A stretch of 64,000 nucleotides of DNA from an uncultured Candidatus Saccharibacteria bacterium. GTDB taxonomy: Bacteria; Patescibacteriota; Saccharimonadia; Saccharimonadales; Saccharimonadaceae. Positions within the stretch are counted from its first letter, which is position 1. Each line of letters begins with the position of its first letter. Positions 8,343 to 16,038 of the stretch are shown here, in pieces. The notes beneath the pieces were generated by a model. It was not told the DNA's origin and did no database searches. It saw nothing but the letters and a program-made list of their open reading frames with translations. A program made the translations under genes and the position numbers. The stretch lies in contig CAOLNK010000001.1 of the NCBI GenBank assembly GCA_948477625.1, positions 107,386 through 171,385 on the forward strand. The letters run 5' to 3'.

Positions 8343-9233
8343 ATGCAATATAAACTTGAACAGGTCGTACCCAAGCGGAAGGAGGTTTATCGTCAAGTCT
8401 ACAGATATTATGACTACTGCGAACATGTGCGCAGTATGAGCCAGGTTACCTTAACTAGCAAAATCTATACCATTAACAACTTCTTGCGTACCCTTAAAAT
8501 TGGTCGCCTAGAAGATATTACCGATCAGATGGTTTATGGTTGGCTTGGCGCTCAACGAGCACGCGGCAATACTGGACGTTCTATCAATGACCGCTTAGCG
8601 CATGTTAAAGCAATGCTACGCTGGCAACAAGAGATGAATGTTACTATACCCAACCTACATTTGGCGTTGCTAACCAAAATGAATGAAGAACCACCGCGTA
8701 AAGTGTATTTTACTCGAGCCGATATTGGTATAGTTCTAACCCAGGCTAACGAAATCGAATGGTTGTTGATTCGCCTGGCATTTGATTGTGGGCTTCGTAT
8801 TGGTGAATTACAAAGATTACGTCTGGAACATCTCAATCATGATAGGCTGATGATTATTGGTAAGGGGAATAAACGTCGCTATGTTTATCTGTGCGAAGAG
8901 GTAAAAAACAGACTCCAGCAGTGGCTGGACAATAATTATATAAAGGATTACTTTTGGCCCAGTCCAGTCAATCTCCACACACCTCTCAATAGTTGTACGC
9001 TTCGGAGTTATATGAAACGTGCTTTTGCTCGTTCGGGGTATTATGACTTCTGCCCGCATGACTTGCGCCACTCTTACGCAACGGACTTAAAATTCCTAGG
9101 TATACCCACTCGCCAAATTCAGGCTGGTCTTGGCCACGCTACCGAAGCAGTGACCGAACGCTATCTGAGCGACTTAGAGGGTTTTGATCTACGCCAAATT
9201 TACCAAATCAAATACGCCACTCCTTTAACTTAG
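8343..9233 (+). CDS. Tyrosine site-specific recombinase (Xer-like), putative invertase
   Basis: I start at ATG 8343 because GGAG lies 7 bp upstream; the longer open frame from 8229 would run through the inverted repeat. The 296-residue product has an N-terminal SAM-like core-binding domain (about 15-105) and a C-terminal catalytic domain with the full set R152 (GLRIGEL), H239-x-x-R242 (PHDLRHSYA), H265 (GLGHA) and nucleophile Y274 (TERYL). It lies wholly inside the inverted repeats, so it would invert its own gene together with the adjacent -35 box. Related Xer-type enzymes act as phase-variation invertases in Bacteroides and Mycoplasma. A chromosomal XerC/D role is possible but less likely given the position. 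Confidence 0.88.
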   Translation: MQYKLEQVVPKRKEVYRQVYRYYDYCEHVRSMSQVTLTSKIYTINNFLRTLKIGRLEDITDQMVYGWLGAQRARGNTGRSINDRLAHVKAMLRWQQEMNVTIPNLHLALLTKMNEEPPRKVYFTRADIGIVLTQANEIEWLLIRLAFDCGLRIGELQRLRLEHLNHDRLMIIGKGNKRRYVYLCEEVKNRLQQWLDNNYIKDYFWPSPVNLHTPLNSCTLRSYMKRAFARSGYYDFCPHDLRHSYATDLKFLGIPTRQIQAGLGHATEAVTERYLSDLEGFDLRQIYQIKYATPLT

Positions 9234-9282
9234 CCTGTGGAAAACTCTACACTAAATCATGAATTTCGCACAGAAAAGTCTA

Positions 9283-9311
9283 TTGACTTAAGCATAACCG
9301 TCCTATATAAT
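9283..9311 (+). promoter_or_regulatory. Switchable promoter of the right surface-protein gene (ON)
   Basis: TTGACT (9283-9288), 17-bp spacer, TATAAT (9306-9311). The repeat boundary is at 9305, so the -35 is in the unique invertible segment and the -10 is in the inverted repeat. Inverting 8303-9304 would move this -35 in front of the left gene's identical -10 at the same 17-bp spacing. Confidence 0.85.
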
Positions 9312-9513
9312 AACAATTACAAAGGTCATAAAATAAATAAGCAAAAATAGAAAAAATAAAGGAGAAATTTATGTCCAAAATGTCAAAAGCTATCGCTGTC
9401 TTGGGCGTAGTGGCCGGTCTTGGTGTTGCTGCATTGCCACTGAGTTCGTATGCTGCGGATGAACCATACAGCCAGAGCGCAAGCGCGGACGTTCAAGTTG
9501 AGGTTGGTGGTGC
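9305..9513. repeat. Right arm of the 209-bp perfect inverted repeat
   Basis: Counterpart of 8094-8302 in the opposite orientation. It contains the -10 box, leader, AAAGGAG and the first 47 codons of the right surface gene. Identity ends abruptly at 9513, where the two coding sequences diverge. Confidence 0.92.
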
Positions 9514-9991
9514 GATTTCCATTGAAGTCGATAACGGTGCAACTGAACCGGATGCGGTTAAGAACCTAGTTGACCTCGGTCAAATCAAGCTTAACGGTGA
9601 CATCGTAAGCAAAGGCCTCAAAGTTACTGTCAAAACCAACGCTGGTGTACAGGATGATGTGGCTTATAGCTTGACTATGACTACTGAAACCGCCAACAAC
9701 GCTCTTATCAACGAGAACGGTGTTGAATTACCTGCCGGTGTACCAACACAAGGTACTTCAGCTTGGGGTTATGCTCTTGGTTCTAGCTTGACTGATACCA
9801 CTGCTGATATTACTGGCTGGGCTGCTGTCCCTGCTAAGGGTTCAATTCCTGCTGAACTCAAAGCTAGCGGCAATGTTCCTTCCGCTAGCCACAGCGAAGA
9901 CACTTTTGTGAACTTCGGTGCTACGGCTTCCAACAACCAGAAGGAAGGTGTCTACAAGGGTACTGTAGTCTTCACTGCAACCGTTCAATAA
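9371..9991 (+). CDS. Secreted WxL/camelysin-like surface protein, right copy (predicted ON)
   Basis: 206 residues, paralogous to the 7646-8236 product: identical signal peptide and first 47 residues, a divergent middle (about 50-175) and a conserved C-terminal segment (VNFGAT...GVYKGTVVFTATVQ). No transmembrane anchor is visible after the signal peptide, so it is exported and probably retained non-covalently, as WxL proteins are. In the present orientation it has a complete TTGACT-17-TATAAT promoter. A terminator follows at once, so it is a single-gene unit just upstream of the DUF916-like genes. Confidence 0.85.
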   Translation: MSKMSKAIAVLGVVAGLGVAALPLSSYAADEPYSQSASADVQVEVGGAISIEVDNGATEPDAVKNLVDLGQIKLNGDIVSKGLKVTVKTNAGVQDDVAYSLTMTTETANNALINENGVELPAGVPTQGTSAWGYALGSSLTDTTADITGWAAVPAKGSIPAELKASGNVPSASHSEDTFVNFGATASNNQKEGVYKGTVVFTATVQ

Positions 9992-10009
9992 TCTAATCTC
10001 TAGATTTCT

Positions 10010-10043
10010 AAATCCCGTCCTCTCGCAGGGGCGGGATTTTTCT
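10010..10043 (+). terminator. Terminator of the right surface-protein gene
   Basis: Stem AAATCCCG/CGGGATTT with an inner GC-rich loop, followed by TTCTTG. Confidence 0.8.
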
Positions 10044-10054
10044 TGTGCTTTGCC

Positions 10055-10083
10055 TTGATTTCTAAACTTATGTGCTATATAAT
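10055..10083 (+). promoter_or_regulatory. Promoter of the DUF916-like gene cluster
   Basis: TTGATT (10055-10060), 17-bp spacer, TATAAT (10078-10083), then a 20-nt leader with AAGGAGG before ATG 10104. Confidence 0.8.
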
Positions 10084-10103
10084 GGAGGGAAATAAGGAGG
10101 TTA

Positions 10104-11033
10104 ATGAAAATTTTTCAACAATTGAAGTATGTTTTGGCTGTTGTTTTCGCATCTGCGGCAATGGCATTATGTGGTGCTAGTAGCGTCAGTGCAGCCGATG
10201 TCCCTGATTATCGTCTGCAGATTTCTCCCGCCAAAGAGGATATTGGCGATTTGAAACCTGGAGAGACCTACACCGGTGTCTTCAAGGTACAAAACACGGG
10301 TGCCAAAGATTTTAATTTTAAAGTCAGCGTCACGCCATATTCGGTAGCTGATCAATATTACTCCACTAATGAAGAGTCCAACCAATATACTGATATTGTC
10401 GAGTGGGTCAAGTTCTCTCAGACTTCTGGTCATGTTGACCCAAATGGTGAAGTTGAAATTACCTACACCGTGACTGTTCCGGCTGATGTTCCAGCCGGTG
10501 GGCAGTATGCCCTGCTAACAGCTGAGTTAGTGAATGAGTCTGGTAGCACAGATGGTTCCGGTCTCACTACGATTAACCGTGTTGGCATGATTCTATATTC
10601 CAACGTTCAAGGTAACACTCGCAAGACTGCTTCCGTTATCGAAAACAAGGTCCCAAGCTTCCTCTTAAACCCTCCTGTCCAGGCTACTTCAATTGTCGAG
10701 AACACCGGTAACACCCACACCAACGCCAAGTACGTTTTGCAAGTTTATCCATTGTTTGGTGATGAAGAAGTCTATACTAACGAAGAAAATCCAACCACAT
10801 TGACCATTCTTCCCGAAACTCAGCGCTTCAATACTATTACTTGGCCTAATGCGCCACACCTAGGCATTTTCCGTGTCAAACAAACAGTGACTATATTTGA
10901 TAAAGTATCCGTTACCGAAAAAGTTGTTTTCCTCTGCCCGATTTGGTTCCTCTTCATTATTATCGCACTCATCTTCTGTGCTATCTTCTGGATCGTCACT
11001 CGTATCCGCGCTCGCCGGCAAGACCGCAGATAA
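10104..11033 (+). CDS. DUF916-like (CscA/WxIP-type) membrane-anchored surface protein
   Basis: 309 residues. Signal peptide about 1-32 (cleavage near VSAAD), then an immunoglobulin-like domain opening with YRLQISPAKEDIGDLKPGET and KVQNTGAKDFNFKV. This is the typical start of DUF916, found in WxL-interacting proteins. A C-terminal helix (about 275-297, WFLFIIIALIFCAIFWIV) is followed by a basic tail RIRARRQDRR, so the protein is anchored with its bulk outside. A paralogue follows 31 bp downstream. In Gram-positive Csc clusters, DUF916 proteins hold WxL proteins at the surface; a similar partnership with the two switchable proteins is inferred. Confidence 0.8.
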   Translation: MKIFQQLKYVLAVVFASAAMALCGASSVSAADVPDYRLQISPAKEDIGDLKPGETYTGVFKVQNTGAKDFNFKVSVTPYSVADQYYSTNEESNQYTDIVEWVKFSQTSGHVDPNGEVEITYTVTVPADVPAGGQYALLTAELVNESGSTDGSGLTTINRVGMILYSNVQGNTRKTASVIENKVPSFLLNPPVQATSIVENTGNTHTNAKYVLQVYPLFGDEEVYTNEENPTTLTILPETQRFNTITWPNAPHLGIFRVKQTVTIFDKVSVTEKVVFLCPIWFLFIIIALIFCAIFWIVTRIRARRQDRR

Positions 11034-11064
11034 TCATTAAAATGGAGCTAGGAGGCTATATAAA

Positions 11065-12051
11065 ATGAAAAGGTTTGTAAACATTATCCTTGCCACAGTC
11101 ATGATGGTGGCCGGCGCTACCATGTTGCCACAGGCAGTTCATGCTGAAGACGAGAAAGCGGAATACAATCTACAAATTTCGCCAACCGCCGTTACTGTCA
11201 CTTTGATGGGTGGTGATGTTCTAGAAGGGACTGCTAGCAAATGTCCAAAAGATGTCGACGGCGGCTGTGTTATGGAAGTCAAAAATATCGGCACTAAAGG
11301 ATTGCGCTATCGTGTCTACGCTTCACCATATGTAGTAAAGGGCGAGAACTACGACCTCGACTTCTCCGAGGAGGCCTCCACTTCTTATACCCAAATCTCT
11401 CGTTGGATTACGATTCTTGGCGAAGATGGTGGCTATGCCAAAGAAGCCGAGTTTGCCATTGAGCCAGGCGAAACCCAGACTATTCATTACCGCATTGATG
11501 TACCAGAAGATGTTCCCGGTGGTGCACAATACGCTGTGATTTGGGCTCAGACTATAGGTACTACTACAACTAGTACCGGCGTGCAGGCTATTGCGCAGGC
11601 TGGCATGGTAGTTTCCGGTCGTACGATTGGCGACACGCAACAGACCTCTGACGTATATGAGTATGGCTTTGACCGCTTCGCTCTTAGTGGTCCACTCAAG
11701 GCTCAGGCAACCATCAAGAACACCGGTAACACTGACTTCGACGCCTACTATACCTACAAGGCTCGCACTATCTTTGGTAAGGAGATTTATACTGACCAGG
11801 GAACAATTGCTACTTTTCCAGATACAGAATATCATATTAACGTGAACTGGGAGAACCCACCACTTTTAGGTATTTTCCAAGTAGAGTTCCGCGTGTCTGG
11901 CGCTGACACTGTCAAGACTGAGACTCACATTGTTGTGGTTATGCCAATTTTTGTGATAGTTTTGTTGATTTTATTGTTGACAGTTGCAATTGTCTGGATT
12001 ATAATCATAATCAGAAAGCGCAAAGAGCGCAAAGCCCGCACCCTCGTGTAG
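11065..12051 (+). CDS. DUF916-like membrane-anchored surface protein, second paralogue
   Basis: 328 residues with a signal peptide (cleavage near VHAED), the same opening as the preceding gene (YNLQISPTAVTVTL), shared segments such as IHYRIDVPEDVPGGAQYAV and TIKNTGNTDFDAYYTYKART, and a C-terminal transmembrane helix (about 290-317) with a basic tail. It carries an extra Cys pair (SKCPKDVDGGC, about 59-68) that its neighbour lacks and could form a disulfide. A TAGGAGG precedes ATG 11065. It is co-transcribed with the upstream paralogue, from which it probably arose by tandem duplication. Confidence 0.8.
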   Translation: MKRFVNIILATVMMVAGATMLPQAVHAEDEKAEYNLQISPTAVTVTLMGGDVLEGTASKCPKDVDGGCVMEVKNIGTKGLRYRVYASPYVVKGENYDLDFSEEASTSYTQISRWITILGEDGGYAKEAEFAIEPGETQTIHYRIDVPEDVPGGAQYAVIWAQTIGTTTTSTGVQAIAQAGMVVSGRTIGDTQQTSDVYEYGFDRFALSGPLKAQATIKNTGNTDFDAYYTYKARTIFGKEIYTDQGTIATFPDTEYHINVNWENPPLLGIFQVEFRVSGADTVKTETHIVVVMPIFVIVLLILLLTVAIVWIIIIIRKRKERKARTLV

Positions 12052-12059
12052 TGGAATTC

Positions 12060-12123
12060 ACGAGACGGGTAGCCGTGATACTGTTGCGAGCAGTATCCTG
12101 CGAGACGGCAGCTCTGCGAATTC
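12060..12123 (+). promoter_or_regulatory. Nested inverted repeats in an intergenic leader
   Basis: Between the second DUF916-like gene and the next surface gene lie GAATTC ends flanking an inner stem GATACTG/CAGTATC (12077-12097) and several GAGACGG repeats. There is no T-run, so this is more likely an mRNA processing or attenuation structure than a terminator. Confidence 0.4.
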
Positions 12124-12154
12124 AAACAAAAACTAAAAAGAAAGAGTGTAGAGT

Positions 12155-13108
12155 ATGCAAAAGACAAAGAAGCAACTTTTGGGCTTTGCTGGCTTAGCTG
12201 CAGTCGGTATTATGACTGCGGTGGCCTATGCTATGCCGGCCGCAGCGGCGGAAGATGTGCCACCTTCGGCAGATGGCGACGTGAACATTAGCGTCACTAT
12301 CTTGCGCGGAAAGGCCACCGGCTACTTAATTAGCCCAGCTGACCAAAGTACCATCATGGGGAGTAGTGATATCACCTACGCCTATGAAGAAGTTAGTGCG
12401 GTAGAGGTAATTGTCGAACGTCTAACCAAAGATGGTTATGAAAAGGTTCTCGACAAGAAATATGACAATTATGACCCAACCACCCACGGCACCAGTTCGG
12501 TCCCGATGAGCGAGATTGCTGGCTTCGGCGAATCAGAGTCAGACTACAAGGTGACCCTCAAGTTCTATGACGCCCAAGGTCAATATGCCAACGAAGATAC
12601 CAGTACATTCAAATATCGCTTCATGAAGGCTGATATTGCAAAACAGCCAGCCTCTAACGGTGACCCAATTCTTAACGTCGAGATTAATGACGCCATTGAT
12701 TCGGTCCGTGTTTATATTTATCGTGGCACTGAACCGCTTACCGATAAAGATGGCAATCAAGTCTTCGTTGACTTAACTCGCGACGATATCGATCCTGCCA
12801 CGGGTAAAATCACCACTGTGCTGCCATTCGCAGATAATAATGCTAATGATGGCTCGTATGCGATCGTTGTTGAAGGTTATGAGGGAACGCCTAGCGAAGG
12901 TCGCTTGCTTTCGATGATTACGCTTGATGCAGACTACAAGCTTATCAAACCAACTGATCCTAATCTCCCTGAAACCCCACCAAACACTGGTTTTGTAATC
13001 GGTAATCTTAACATTTCCCGCGTTGACTACCTCATTACGGGTCTCATCGTGTTCGGCACAGTTGCCAGCTTCGCGCTCTATCTTGTTTATCGCAAGAGCC
13101 GCCGCTAA
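12155..13108 (+). CDS. Surface protein with sortase-like C-terminal sorting signal
   Basis: 317 residues. Signal peptide about 1-31 (cleavage near AAAAED); a beta-rich ectodomain; then NLPETPPNTGFVIG, which resembles an LPxTG-type motif (LPETP or PPNTG). A hydrophobic helix (about 288-311, YLITGLIVFGTVASFALYLV) and a short basic tail RKSRR follow. This is the layout of a sortase substrate, matching the small LPxTG protein of Gram-positive Csc clusters, but no sortase gene is in the window. It may be co-expressed with the DUF916-like genes. The ribosome site is weak (GAGTGTAGAG). Confidence 0.75.
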   Translation: MQKTKKQLLGFAGLAAVGIMTAVAYAMPAAAAEDVPPSADGDVNISVTILRGKATGYLISPADQSTIMGSSDITYAYEEVSAVEVIVERLTKDGYEKVLDKKYDNYDPTTHGTSSVPMSEIAGFGESESDYKVTLKFYDAQGQYANEDTSTFKYRFMKADIAKQPASNGDPILNVEINDAIDSVRVYIYRGTEPLTDKDGNQVFVDLTRDDIDPATGKITTVLPFADNNANDGSYAIVVEGYEGTPSEGRLLSMITLDADYKLIKPTDPNLPETPPNTGFVIGNLNISRVDYLITGLIVFGTVASFALYLVYRKSRR

Positions 13109-13122
13109 GCTATAATTCAACC

Positions 13123-13158
13123 AAACTACCGGTAGTGAGTGAATGCCGGTAGTTTTTG
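13123..13158 (+). terminator. Terminator closing the surface-protein cluster
   Basis: 10-bp stem AAACTACCGG/CCGGTAGTTT followed by TT, downstream of the sortase-like substrate gene. Confidence 0.85.
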
Positions 13159-13171
13159 CTATGTACATATA

Positions 13172-13200
13172 TTGACATCATAGCAAGTTAGTGATAAAAT
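13172..13200 (+). promoter_or_regulatory. Promoter of the Pro/Thr-rich surface gene
   Basis: TTGACA (13172-13177), 17-bp spacer, TAAAAT (13195-13200), with ATG 13232 behind GGGAGAAAAT. Confidence 0.75.
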
Positions 13201-13231
13201 AGCACAAAGTGGAGTGAATTTGGGAGAAAAT

Positions 13232-13909
13232 ATGCACATCAAACAACTTTTTGTTAATTTGGGAATGATTTTGGCGCTTGGCGCTCTATTTTTGTCTGTT
13301 CCGACCTTTGCTACGGGTGAAGAAGAGCCGGACTTGCCCAATCAAAGCGAAAATACTGATGACGCTGACGAAACTGAAGATGAGGATGAAGGTGGCGCTG
13401 ATGATACCGAGAATAATTCTTCTGACAACTCCTCCATTGGTGGTGGCCTAAATGCTGACGGTAACAACCATCCTGCCCCTAGTGAACCTTCTCAGCCAGA
13501 TGTCCCCAGCGTTTCCAAACCTCTACCTCAGCCTGAAGACCCTGACACGGAAGGCCCTCAATCTACACCTAGCACTCCTACCGCCAAACCTACGCTTCCT
13601 ACAGCTACTCTCAAGCCCCAGGTACAACCCTCAAGGCCAAATATAACAGCCACTCCAGTAGCACCAACTCCTGAAATGGTCGACGATAAGGTGGCTTCAA
13701 CCGTGCCAACTATTCCTGCCGCTCCTAATGACAATATTGCGCCCACAGACATCGAAACTCCGCTCACTGGTATCGCAGAAGACCAATCCACTCCAGCCAA
13801 TCCTCTTGCTATCGTCCTTCTCATTTTAGCCGGCATCACAATTATTGCTGCTGGCATCATCAGTACCCTGCTGAGTAAAGTTGCCCAGCGTAACCAATCC
13901 GCGATTTAG
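13232..13909 (+). CDS. Acidic Pro/Thr-rich membrane-anchored surface protein
   Basis: 225 residues from ATG 13232; the frame is open from 13214, but this ATG is the one preceded by GGGAG. Signal peptide about 1-26 (MILALGALFLSVPTFA), then a very acidic stretch rich in Asp/Glu, a long Pro/Thr/Ser region (about 70-185) that would be an extended stalk and possible glycosylation region, and a C-terminal transmembrane helix (about 193-215) with a short tail. No catalytic domain is visible. It probably acts as a surface spacer or adhesin stalk. It has its own promoter but belongs to the surface island by position. Confidence 0.7.
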   Translation: MHIKQLFVNLGMILALGALFLSVPTFATGEEEPDLPNQSENTDDADETEDEDEGGADDTENNSSDNSSIGGGLNADGNNHPAPSEPSQPDVPSVSKPLPQPEDPDTEGPQSTPSTPTAKPTLPTATLKPQVQPSRPNITATPVAPTPEMVDDKVASTVPTIPAAPNDNIAPTDIETPLTGIAEDQSTPANPLAIVLLILAGITIIAAGIISTLLSKVAQRNQSAI

Positions 13910-13971
13910 TGTAAAGTTCTTCACATTTCTGCCATTCTGTGATATAATCAAAGAGCGTTTAGCTGGCAAAT

Positions 13972-14048
13972 GGGCTGTTAGCTCAGTTGGCTAGAGCGCG
14001 TCTTTGACGTAGACGAGGTCAGAGGTTCGAATCCTCTATGGCCCACCA
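13972..14048 (+). tRNA. tRNA-Val (GAC)
   Basis: 77 nt including an encoded CCA. Anticodon stem CGTCT/AGACG with loop TTGACGT (anticodon GAC), T-loop TTCGAAT. The acceptor stem pairs GGGCTGT with ATGGCCC using wobble pairs. A TATAAT lies 25 bp upstream. Confidence 0.93.
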
Positions 14049-14069
14049 TACATCCATATTAGACAATTT

Positions 14070-14146
14070 GGGTCGGTAGCTCAGTTGGTTAGAGCACGGG
14101 CCTTTTAAGCCCGGTGTCGAGAGTTCGAGCCTCTCCCGACTCACCA
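14070..14146 (+). tRNA. tRNA-Lys (TTT)
   Basis: 77 nt including CCA. Acceptor GGGTCGG/CCGACTC, anticodon stem CGGGC/GCCCG, loop CTTTTAA (anticodon TTT), T-loop TTCGAGC. Probably co-transcribed with tRNA-Val 21 bp upstream. Confidence 0.94.
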
Positions 14147-14190
14147 AATTGATTTTTAGAGTCTAATAGGACAAATGTCAGCTCAACGTA

Positions 14191-14222
14191 AACAACTCCT
14201 GCCTGTGCAGGAGTTGTTTTTT
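14191..14222. terminator. Terminator between tRNA-Lys and cassette 1
   Basis: 12-bp perfect stem AACAACTCCTGC/GCAGGAGTTGTT, 4-nt loop, then T-run on the plus strand. It ends the tRNA unit; the complementary strand could end transcription of cassette 1. Confidence 0.85.
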
Positions 14223-14224
14223 GC

Positions 14225-14452
14225 AAAAGATCGGCACCCACCGCGGATGTACAGAAGGCAGCGGAGGGGGAGACCGTTGTAGCGATCGTACGGACCATAC
14301 GACGGGCGCGACTCAGTAGCATTAAACTCAAACCAGTAAGCCAAGGTAGACGAAGTCGGAGAGGTACGCGACGACCACTCGTAACCAATGTAGCCAGCGA
14401 GCCTAAAAGTACCAGCAGCGGTGGCCGGATGTACATACCCGCTGCGCACGAA
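14225..14452 (-). pseudogene. Dispersed lectin-like cassette 1 (FISUMP-type C-terminal domain fragment)
   Basis: Minus-strand fragment starting at the shared border TTCGTGCGCAGCGGG and reading VRSGYV, GTFRLAG, GYEWSSR, FEFNAT, RPSYGPYDRYNGLPLRCL. This is the conserved skeleton of all six cassettes with a private variable region. Upstream the frame stays open for about 23 codons (..SDEGARYGCFVRSG) to a stop near 14519, without a credible start codon. Instead of the STVLDM ending it carries the alternative tail GGTGCCGATCTTT, shared with cassette 3. It resembles the C-terminus of Fibrobacter-succinogenes-major-paralogous (C-type-lectin-fold) proteins, which are common diversity-generating targets. 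It is not a complete gene. Confidence 0.7.
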
Positions 14453-14695
14453 GCATCCGTACCGCGCACCTTCATCTGAGTTCGGGTGACAACTGATGAC
14501 AAAATACCACAGTCATGGGTAAAGAGGCTTATTTGCAAGTATAATAACCATAATTATTACTGTTCTATCCTCTCGTTTGCTCTCGCCAAACCTCAAGGCC
14601 AGCCTCACGATCTTTTTTCGGAAACCGCTGGTGGGCGGAGGAGTGAGCTCGGCTACCTTTGGTGTCCATGGACGCTTATCCACAAAATCATTGTA
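14453..14695 (-). promoter_or_regulatory. Promoter-like box and leader shared with cassette 3
   Basis: A TACAAT (minus strand, 14690-14695) is followed by about 230 nt leading into cassette 1. The same order occurs ahead of cassette 3 (47311-47316 onward). Parts of the two leaders align, for example GTGGA...GTCC.TGG, CGAG.TCA..CTCCGCC and AAAGAT(C/T)GTGA.G. No convincing -35 is present. The divergent gene at 14718 uses a TATAAT in the same small gap. Confidence 0.45.
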
Positions 14696-14717
14696 ACACG
14701 ATGTTATAATATAGCTT

Positions 14718-15077
14718 ATGAACCGCGCTCAAACCGAAACCTTCATTCAGGAAAACTTTGCCGGAATCCTTCAGGATTACCCTTGGGAAGACACTCCAGA
14801 TTATACAGTCTTCCGCCATGCCAATAATCGCAAATGGTTTGCCTTAATTGCCAATGCCAAATATCAAACCCTTAGTCTTGATCAGTCGGGAAATGTTGAT
14901 TTTATCAATCTCAAGTGCGACCCTGACTTGTTGGAAGATCTCTTGCAACAGCCTGCCATTTTGCCGGCCTACCATATGAACAAGCGTCATTGGCTCACTA
15001 TTCCACTCGACAATTCCTGCCCTGCTAATCAAATCAAAAATTTGATTGATTTGAGTTATCGGCTGACTATGCTATAA
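14718..15077 (+). CDS. MmcQ/YjbR family protein
   Basis: 119 residues matching the YjbR/MmcQ (DUF419) fold: KWFALIANAKY, VDFINLKCDPDLLEDLLQQP, YHMNKRHWLTIPLD and a C-terminal LIDLSYRLT, comparable to E. coli YjbR LNKAHW...DASY. These are small DNA-binding-like (CyaY-like fold) proteins of unclear cellular role. A TATAAT 7 bp before the ATG makes the message leaderless. The stop lies 11 bp before the methyltransferase gene, and a second -10 box (TATAAT) overlaps the 3' end. Confidence 0.8.
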   Translation: MNRAQTETFIQENFAGILQDYPWEDTPDYTVFRHANNRKWFALIANAKYQTLSLDQSGNVDFINLKCDPDLLEDLLQQPAILPAYHMNKRHWLTIPLDNSCPANQIKNLIDLSYRLTML

Positions 15078-15088
15078 TAGATGAAGTT

Positions 15089-15931
15089 ATGGTAGAGAAA
15101 ACTGCGAACAAGGCTACTAAGCCAGCCAAAAAACCTGTTAATTCGGCAAAATCCAAGACCACAAGCAAGTCTGCTAAGACTTCGGCGTCAAAGAAAGCCA
15201 AATCAATTTCCGATTATAATGGTTATGATTACAAAAAAATCTTCTGGGAAGATGCCGATCGTAAATACGAGGATGCTGCCGATCGCATGGCAATTCGCCG
15301 TCTTTTGCCACGCCAGATGGATAATTTCGTCGATATCGCTGGCGGTTACGGTCGCCTCGCTAATGAATATCTCCCGCGCACCAAAGTCGCCACCTTGTTT
15401 GATTATTCCGAAACTGAGCTTGCCCAAGCCAAAGAAATCTACGGCAATCAACTCGAGACCAAATCCGGTGATATTTATAGCCTTCCATTCAAAGACAACA
15501 CCTTTGACGCTTTACTGATGGTGCGTGCCACACATCACTTCAAAGATATGCAAAAAGTTATGGATGAGCTATATCGCGTACTCAAGCCCGGTGGAGTTGC
15601 GGTAATTGAGGTTGCCAACAAAAAGACATTGCCGCGTATGTTCCGTTATTGGACAGGGAAGACCGATCAAAATCCATTTAGTCTTGAACCAATCCACCTC
15701 AAAGAAATTGACGCCGACGGTTTTTATAATTATCATCCTAAATACATTGAACAAATCTTCCATAATTCCGGTTTCCAGATTAGCGAAGTGCTCTCCGTTT
15801 CTAATTTCCGTAGTGCTCGCCTCAAGGCAATTTTTGGCAATAAATTCTTAATTAATCTCGAATCTGGCGCCCAAAAACTCCTTGCCTCTGTGCGCTTTGC
15901 GCCATCAATTTATTATAAATTGGTGAAGTAA
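15089..15931 (+). CDS. Class I SAM-dependent methyltransferase with Lys/Ala-rich N-terminal tail
   Basis: 280 residues. Residues 1-40 are a low-complexity Lys/Ala/Ser/Thr tail (KPAKKPVNSAKSKTTSKSAK), like histone H1 or nucleic-acid-binding tails. A methyltransferase domain follows with motif I VDIAGGYGRLANEY, an acidic motif (ATLFDYSE), motif II-like FDALLMVRATHHF and VLKPGGVAVIEVANK (motif III). This is closest to the Methyltransf_11 group; the substrate cannot be read from the sequence. The basic tail suggests a nucleic acid or ribosome-associated target, which is inference. A TATAAT lies 10 bp upstream of the ATG. Confidence 0.8.
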   Translation: MVEKTANKATKPAKKPVNSAKSKTTSKSAKTSASKKAKSISDYNGYDYKKIFWEDADRKYEDAADRMAIRRLLPRQMDNFVDIAGGYGRLANEYLPRTKVATLFDYSETELAQAKEIYGNQLETKSGDIYSLPFKDNTFDALLMVRATHHFKDMQKVMDELYRVLKPGGVAVIEVANKKTLPRMFRYWTGKTDQNPFSLEPIHLKEIDADGFYNYHPKYIEQIFHNSGFQISEVLSVSNFRSARLKAIFGNKFLINLESGAQKLLASVRFAPSIYYKLVK

Positions 15932-15951
15932 GCAGAAATAGGCTTAAGTTA

Positions 15952-15980
15952 TTGACCTTTTGAACTAAGTATAGTATAAT
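15952..15980 (+). promoter_or_regulatory. Strong promoter with structured leader
   Basis: TTGACC (15952-15957), 17-bp spacer, TATAAT (15975-15980), giving a leader of about 150 nt ahead of the gene at 16139. Confidence 0.8.
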
Positions 15981-16038
15981 TAAAAATAACTTAGAAAATT
16001 ACGCTAAGTCAAGCACTTTTTGATAACAGAACTTCGAT

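Noticed and set aside
11323..11835. A 170-codon minus-strand frame inside the second DUF916-like gene
   Set aside because: It is antisense to a clear signal-peptide/DUF916/TM protein and has no regulatory signals.
13452..13860. Overlapping frames on both strands in the Pro/Thr-rich gene
   Set aside because: They arise from the repetitive Pro/Thr/Ala codons of the real plus-strand gene.
14089..14538. A 149-codon minus-strand frame through tRNA-Lys and cassette 1
   Set aside because: It runs through a tRNA gene and reads cassette 1 in a different frame from the conserved lectin-like sequence.
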